Shown here: positions 61,126-64,000 of the stretch, one piece after another | Layout: the number at the start of each line of letters is the position of its first letter | Position numbering within the stretch: the first letter of the stretch is position 1 | Program-made: the position numbers and the translations under genes | The notes under the pieces: generated by a model | Seen by the model: the letters and a program-made list of their open reading frames with translations, nothing else | Told to the model about the DNA's origin: nothing | Database searches by the model: none | Origin: an uncultured Prevotellaceae bacterium | Lineage (GTDB): Bacteria > Bacteroidota > Bacteroidia > Bacteroidales > Bacteroidaceae | Direction of reading: 5' to 3' | Length of the DNA stretch: 64,000 nucleotides | Assembly (NCBI GenBank): GCA_902776475.1 | Contig: CACYQD010000011.1 | Location: 62,001-126,000, forward strand

Positions 61126-61739
61126 CACCATTGCGAAAACTGGTTCTCTGCCTCTCATGCATCATGCTTCTCCTGACAGGCTGTCAGGAAGAAGAGCAGC
61201 GCAGCCTCCTGCCTGCAGACTGTGACATCCGCCCCGGTGACCTTCTGTTCAGGAGAGGCACCGGACTGACCAGCCACACCGTGGTGCTGGCGGACAAAAA
61301 AGGCCAATACTCCCATGTGGGCATCGCCGTAGATTCCGCAGGGACGGTCATGGTCGTGCACGCCGTACCTGGCGAACCCGACTATGAGGGCGACCCCGAC
61401 CGGGTGAAGATGGAACCCGCTGAAAAATTCTACTCCACCATCAACGCCTCAGCCGGAGAGATCTGCCGACCGCTGAATCCTGACGTTGGCTCAAAGGCTG
61501 CAGAGGCCGCTCTGGCCATCTATCACAACGGCATGCTCTTCGACCACCAGTACGACAGTGCCGACACCACGAAGATGTATTGCACCGAACTGGTGATGGT
61601 GGCCTATCAGCGGGCCGGCTGCGAACTCACCGGACCGCCCACCCACTCCTATGACATCCCCGGGCTCAAGTGCACCTGCTGGCTGCCCTCCGACCTCTAT
61701 TACTCAAAGCACATCCAATCCGTAAGGCTGCTCGAATGA
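61122..61739 (+). CDS. YiiX-like permuted NlpC/P60 lipoprotein
   Basis: From MTPLRKLVLCLSCIM (205 aa) this has a lipoprotein signal with lipobox LLLTGCQEE. The domain is the permuted papain-like type: RPGDLLFRRGTGLTSHTVVL, the histidine in GQYSHVGIAVDSAG and the cysteine in TKMYCTELVMVAYQRAG. Such enzymes cleave peptidoglycan peptides or other amide/ester bonds in the envelope. Start overlaps the glycosidase stop, and its stop overlaps the helicase start, both as ATGA. Confidence 0.88.
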   Translation: MTPLRKLVLCLSCIMLLLTGCQEEEQRSLLPADCDIRPGDLLFRRGTGLTSHTVVLADKKGQYSHVGIAVDSAGTVMVVHAVPGEPDYEGDPDRVKMEPAEKFYSTINASAGEICRPLNPDVGSKAAEAALAIYHNGMLFDHQYDSADTTKMYCTELVMVAYQRAGCELTGPPTHSYDIPGLKCTCWLPSDLYYSKHIQSVRLLE

Positions 61740-63628
61740 ACAACGCCATCCTGGCTCTCCAACAACAACGCCTGCTGCTCGAGATCGAATACCATACCGA
61801 GAAGGAGGCTTACCGCCGACAGACCGAGGCCATCGGACTGCGCCGGCAGGTGAAGCGTGGCGACGCCTGGTTTCCCATCCGTGGCGGCAGGTCCTACTAC
61901 AACTCCCTCAACCAGTTGGTGGTGGAGGTTTTCCGCACCCAGGACACGGACATCGAGCACAATTTCGAATACGGCCGTCCCGTGTGCTTCTTCCGAATGA
62001 CAGAACAAGGAAAGGGAGAGGCCAAGATCACCTATTTCAAACAGACCTGCACGGTCAGTTATGCCGACGGTGACCGCATGGTGGTCATCATCCCCGAGAA
62101 CGGCATGGCTGCGGAAATACAAAACGGCGAGCACCTCGGCGTGCAACTCTTTTTTGACGAGACCTCCTACAAACTGATGTTTGACGCCCTCGACCGCGTC
62201 ATGCAGGCCCGCGGCAACCGGTTGGCCTACCTGCGCGACCTCTTCTACTCCCATGCCCCAGTGGGACGGTTCACCTTCTCATCGCTGCGTTTCCCCTGGC
62301 TCAACACCACCCAGGAACATGCCGTCAACGAGGTGCTCCGTTCCAAGGATGTCATGGTGGTGCACGGTCCACCGGGTACGGGGAAGACCACGACACTCGT
62401 GGAGGCCATCAACGAGACACTCCGACGAGAGAGTCAAGTGCTGGTGTGCGCACAGAGCAACATGGCCGTCGACTGGATTGCCGAACAACTCACCAACCGC
62501 GGCATCAACGTGCTGCGCATCGGCAACCCCACCCGCGTCAACGACAAGATGCTCTCCTTCACCTACGAACGGCGCTTCGAGGCTCACCCCGACTACCCGC
62601 AGTTGTGGAGCATCCGCAAGGCCATCCGCGAACTGCGACAGCAACGGAAGCGGGGCAGCGACAGCTACCACCAGAAAATAGACCGTCTGCAGTCGCGGGC
62701 CACCGAACTGGAGATCCGCATCCAGAGCCAGCTCTTCGACGAGGCACGTGTCATCGCCTCTACCCTCACGGGCGCCGCCAACCGACTGCTCGAAGGCCAC
62801 CACTACAGCACGCTCTTCATCGACGAAGCCGCCCAGGCCCTGGAAGCCGCCTGTTGGATTCCCATCCGCAAGGCCACACGGGTCATCTTCGCCGGCGACC
62901 ACTGCCAGTTGCCACCCACCGTGAAAAGCCTCGCCGCCCTCAAGGGCGGACTGGGCAAGACCCTCATGGAACGCATCGTGGAGAACAAGCCCGAAGTGGT
63001 GACGCTGCTCCGCATGCAATACCGCATGAACGAGCAGATCATGCGTTTCTCATCCGACTATTTCTACAGCGGACAGGTGGAGAGCGCCCCACAGATCAAA
63101 TACCGCGGCATCCTCGACTACGACGATCCGATGACATGGATCGACACCGCCGACATGGACTGCCGTGAGGAGTTTGTCGGCGAGAGTTTCGGACGCATCA
63201 ACAAGACGGAGGCCACACTCACGCTTGCGACATTGGAACAATACCTCACCAAAATCGGAAAGCAACGGGTGCTCGACGAGCGCATCGACATCGGCGTCAT
63301 CTCGCCCTACCGCGCACAGGTGCAATACCTGCGGAGACTCATCGCCAAGAAGGAGTTCTTCAAACCCTACCGTCACCTCATCAGTGTCAACACCGTGGAC
63401 GGTTTTCAGGGCCAGGAGCGCGACATCATCGTCATCTCCCTTGTCCGCGCCAATGACGACGGACAGATCGGTTTTCTCCGCGACCTGCGTCGCATGAACG
63501 TCGCCATCACCCGGGCACGTATGAAACTCATCATTCTGGGCGACTCCACAACCCTGACACGGCATCCCTTCTACCGCAAACTGTTCGAATACGTCAAATC
63601 CACAACAACCCATTCATCCAAAAACTGA
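61736..63628 (+). CDS. UPF1-like superfamily 1 DNA/RNA helicase
   Basis: From MNNAILALQQQRLLLEIEYH (630 aa), this ATP-dependent helicase has Walker A VHGPPGTGKTTTLVEAINET, Walker B LFIDEAAQALEAAC, motif III FAGDHCQLPPTV, motif V TVDGFQGQERDIIVISLVRA and motif VI RRMNVAITRARMKLIILGD. This AAA_11/AAA_12 type resembles UPF1/IGHMBP2. An upstream in-frame ATG at 61670 lies inside the lipoprotein gene. It has no nuclease domain. Its role is unknown; the ATGA overlap with an envelope lipoprotein gene is odd. Confidence 0.92.
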   Translation: MNNAILALQQQRLLLEIEYHTEKEAYRRQTEAIGLRRQVKRGDAWFPIRGGRSYYNSLNQLVVEVFRTQDTDIEHNFEYGRPVCFFRMTEQGKGEAKITYFKQTCTVSYADGDRMVVIIPENGMAAEIQNGEHLGVQLFFDETSYKLMFDALDRVMQARGNRLAYLRDLFYSHAPVGRFTFSSLRFPWLNTTQEHAVNEVLRSKDVMVVHGPPGTGKTTTLVEAINETLRRESQVLVCAQSNMAVDWIAEQLTNRGINVLRIGNPTRVNDKMLSFTYERRFEAHPDYPQLWSIRKAIRELRQQRKRGSDSYHQKIDRLQSRATELEIRIQSQLFDEARVIASTLTGAANRLLEGHHYSTLFIDEAAQALEAACWIPIRKATRVIFAGDHCQLPPTVKSLAALKGGLGKTLMERIVENKPEVVTLLRMQYRMNEQIMRFSSDYFYSGQVESAPQIKYRGILDYDDPMTWIDTADMDCREEFVGESFGRINKTEATLTLATLEQYLTKIGKQRVLDERIDIGVISPYRAQVQYLRRLIAKKEFFKPYRHLISVNTVDGFQGQERDIIVISLVRANDDGQIGFLRDLRRMNVAITRARMKLIILGDSTTLTRHPFYRKLFEYVKSTTTHSSKN

Positions 63629-63634
63629 CATCTC

Positions 63635-64000
63635 ATGTACCAGCAAGACTATTTCATCCGCGTCATACTCGAGTTTTTCAAGGCTCTTTCACGTGCACTG
63701 ACCCATCAAGACATGGACAAGAGGAGCGAGGCCATCCACGACCTCTACCGGCAATACTTGGGTTCGTATGAGTTCTATCAGAACGCCACGACCGAGGAGG
63801 CCATCGAACAAATCACCACCCTTTACCCAGAAGAGCAACAGTATCAGCGGATGGAAATGCTCGCCGAACTCTATTACGCCGAGGCAGAATACCGTCCCCA
63901 GCCCATCGGTGAGACATTGTTGGAGCGCGCCCTGCCCCTTTTCGAACTGGTCGATCGCCACAGCGGCATCTACTCCCTGGGGCGGCTCGAGAAAATCCAA
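63635..64000 (+). CDS. Unknown protein, 3' end outside window
   Basis: An open frame starts at MYQQDYFIRVILEFFKALSR six bases after the helicase stop and runs 122 codons to the right edge. It is rich in helices and aromatic residues, and EMLAELYYAEAEYRPQPIGE followed by LLERALPLFELVD resembles TPR-like pairs. No signal peptide is seen. It is probably in the helicase operon. I recognise no family. Confidence 0.75.
   Translation, partial: MYQQDYFIRVILEFFKALSRALTHQDMDKRSEAIHDLYRQYLGSYEFYQNATTEEAIEQITTLYPEEQQYQRMEMLAELYYAEAEYRPQPIGETLLERALPLFELVDRHSGIYSLGRLEKIQ

Overview
The window is a 64 kb piece of a Bacteroidales chromosome, most likely Prevotellaceae (Prevotella/Segatella type). The evidence is the unbroken rpoBC-str-S10-spc ribosomal block with a DUF3467 gene after rpoC, the rpsU-xerC-raiA-tRNA-tuf arrangement, a SusC/SusD pair, a BspA-like LRR protein ending in a dockerin-like motif, an arginine pathway with the Bacteroides-type N-acylornithine transcarbamylase, and promoters of the Bacteroidetes form TTTG-N19/20-TAnnTTTG. 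Start codons generally lack a purine-rich Shine-Dalgarno sequence, as is usual in this phylum. There is no rRNA, CRISPR array, insertion sequence or prophage.

Region 1 (1-25,300, all minus strand) is the information-processing core. In transcription order it holds rpsU, xerC, raiA/hpf, four tRNAs (Thr-TGT, Tyr-GTA, Gly-TCC, Thr-GGT), tuf, tRNA-Trp, secE, nusG, rplK, rplA, rplJ, rplL, rpoB, rpoC, a DUF3467 gene, rpsL, rpsG, fusA, rpsJ, and the S10/spc genes through rpsN, which runs off the left edge. Two lesions stand out in genes expected to be essential. tuf has an out-of-frame deletion of about 50 nt just after the G3 motif. rplC has a stop codon exactly where its ATG should be, in front of the conserved N-terminal peptide. 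A hairpin with a T-tract separates rplL from rpoB and looks like the classical partial terminator.

Region 2 (25,300-34,400) starts with an Xaa-Pro aminopeptidase. It is followed by a small accessory island: a three-gene module built on a predicted ADP-ribosyltransferase-like DUF3990 protein between two small helical proteins (the first DUF3791), then a giant secreted BspA-like mosaic protein on the opposite strand. Two diverged copies of a roughly 95 bp promoter-like repeat flank this island in direct orientation. This is the best candidate for an under-described system.

Region 3 (34,400-45,600, plus strand) is an arginine/proline operon: argR, a GNAT acyltransferase (probable N-acylglutamate synthase), argG, a PspC-domain gene, argC, argD, proC, an XRE-cupin regulator, an acyl-CoA synthetase, proB, proA, and separately promoted argF'. 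Many genes overlap by ATGA. Three GAATAATT motifs straddle the argR promoter and look like ArgR operators. argB, argH and the deacylase are not in the window.

Region 4 (45,600-50,300) is a cell-surface glycan locus: a CDP-glycerol-phosphotransferase-like enzyme, a Wzx-type flippase, and convergently a LicD phosphotransferase and a GT2 glycosyltransferase. The two phosphotransferase-type enzymes suggest phosphodiester decoration of a surface polysaccharide.

Region 5 (50,400-58,970, minus strand) holds a small secreted protein, an NPP-like phosphodiesterase, SusD and SusC homologues, a frameshifted orphan higA, a secreted endonuclease/exonuclease/phosphatase-family enzyme and a small four-cysteine membrane protein. 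Region 6 (58,800-64,000, plus strand) starts with a duplicated 53 bp promoter repeat, related to one upstream of the aminopeptidase gene. It then holds a secreted six-hairpin glycosidase-like enzyme, a YiiX-like lipoprotein and a UPF1-like SF1 helicase joined by ATGA overlaps, and the start of a further unknown gene.
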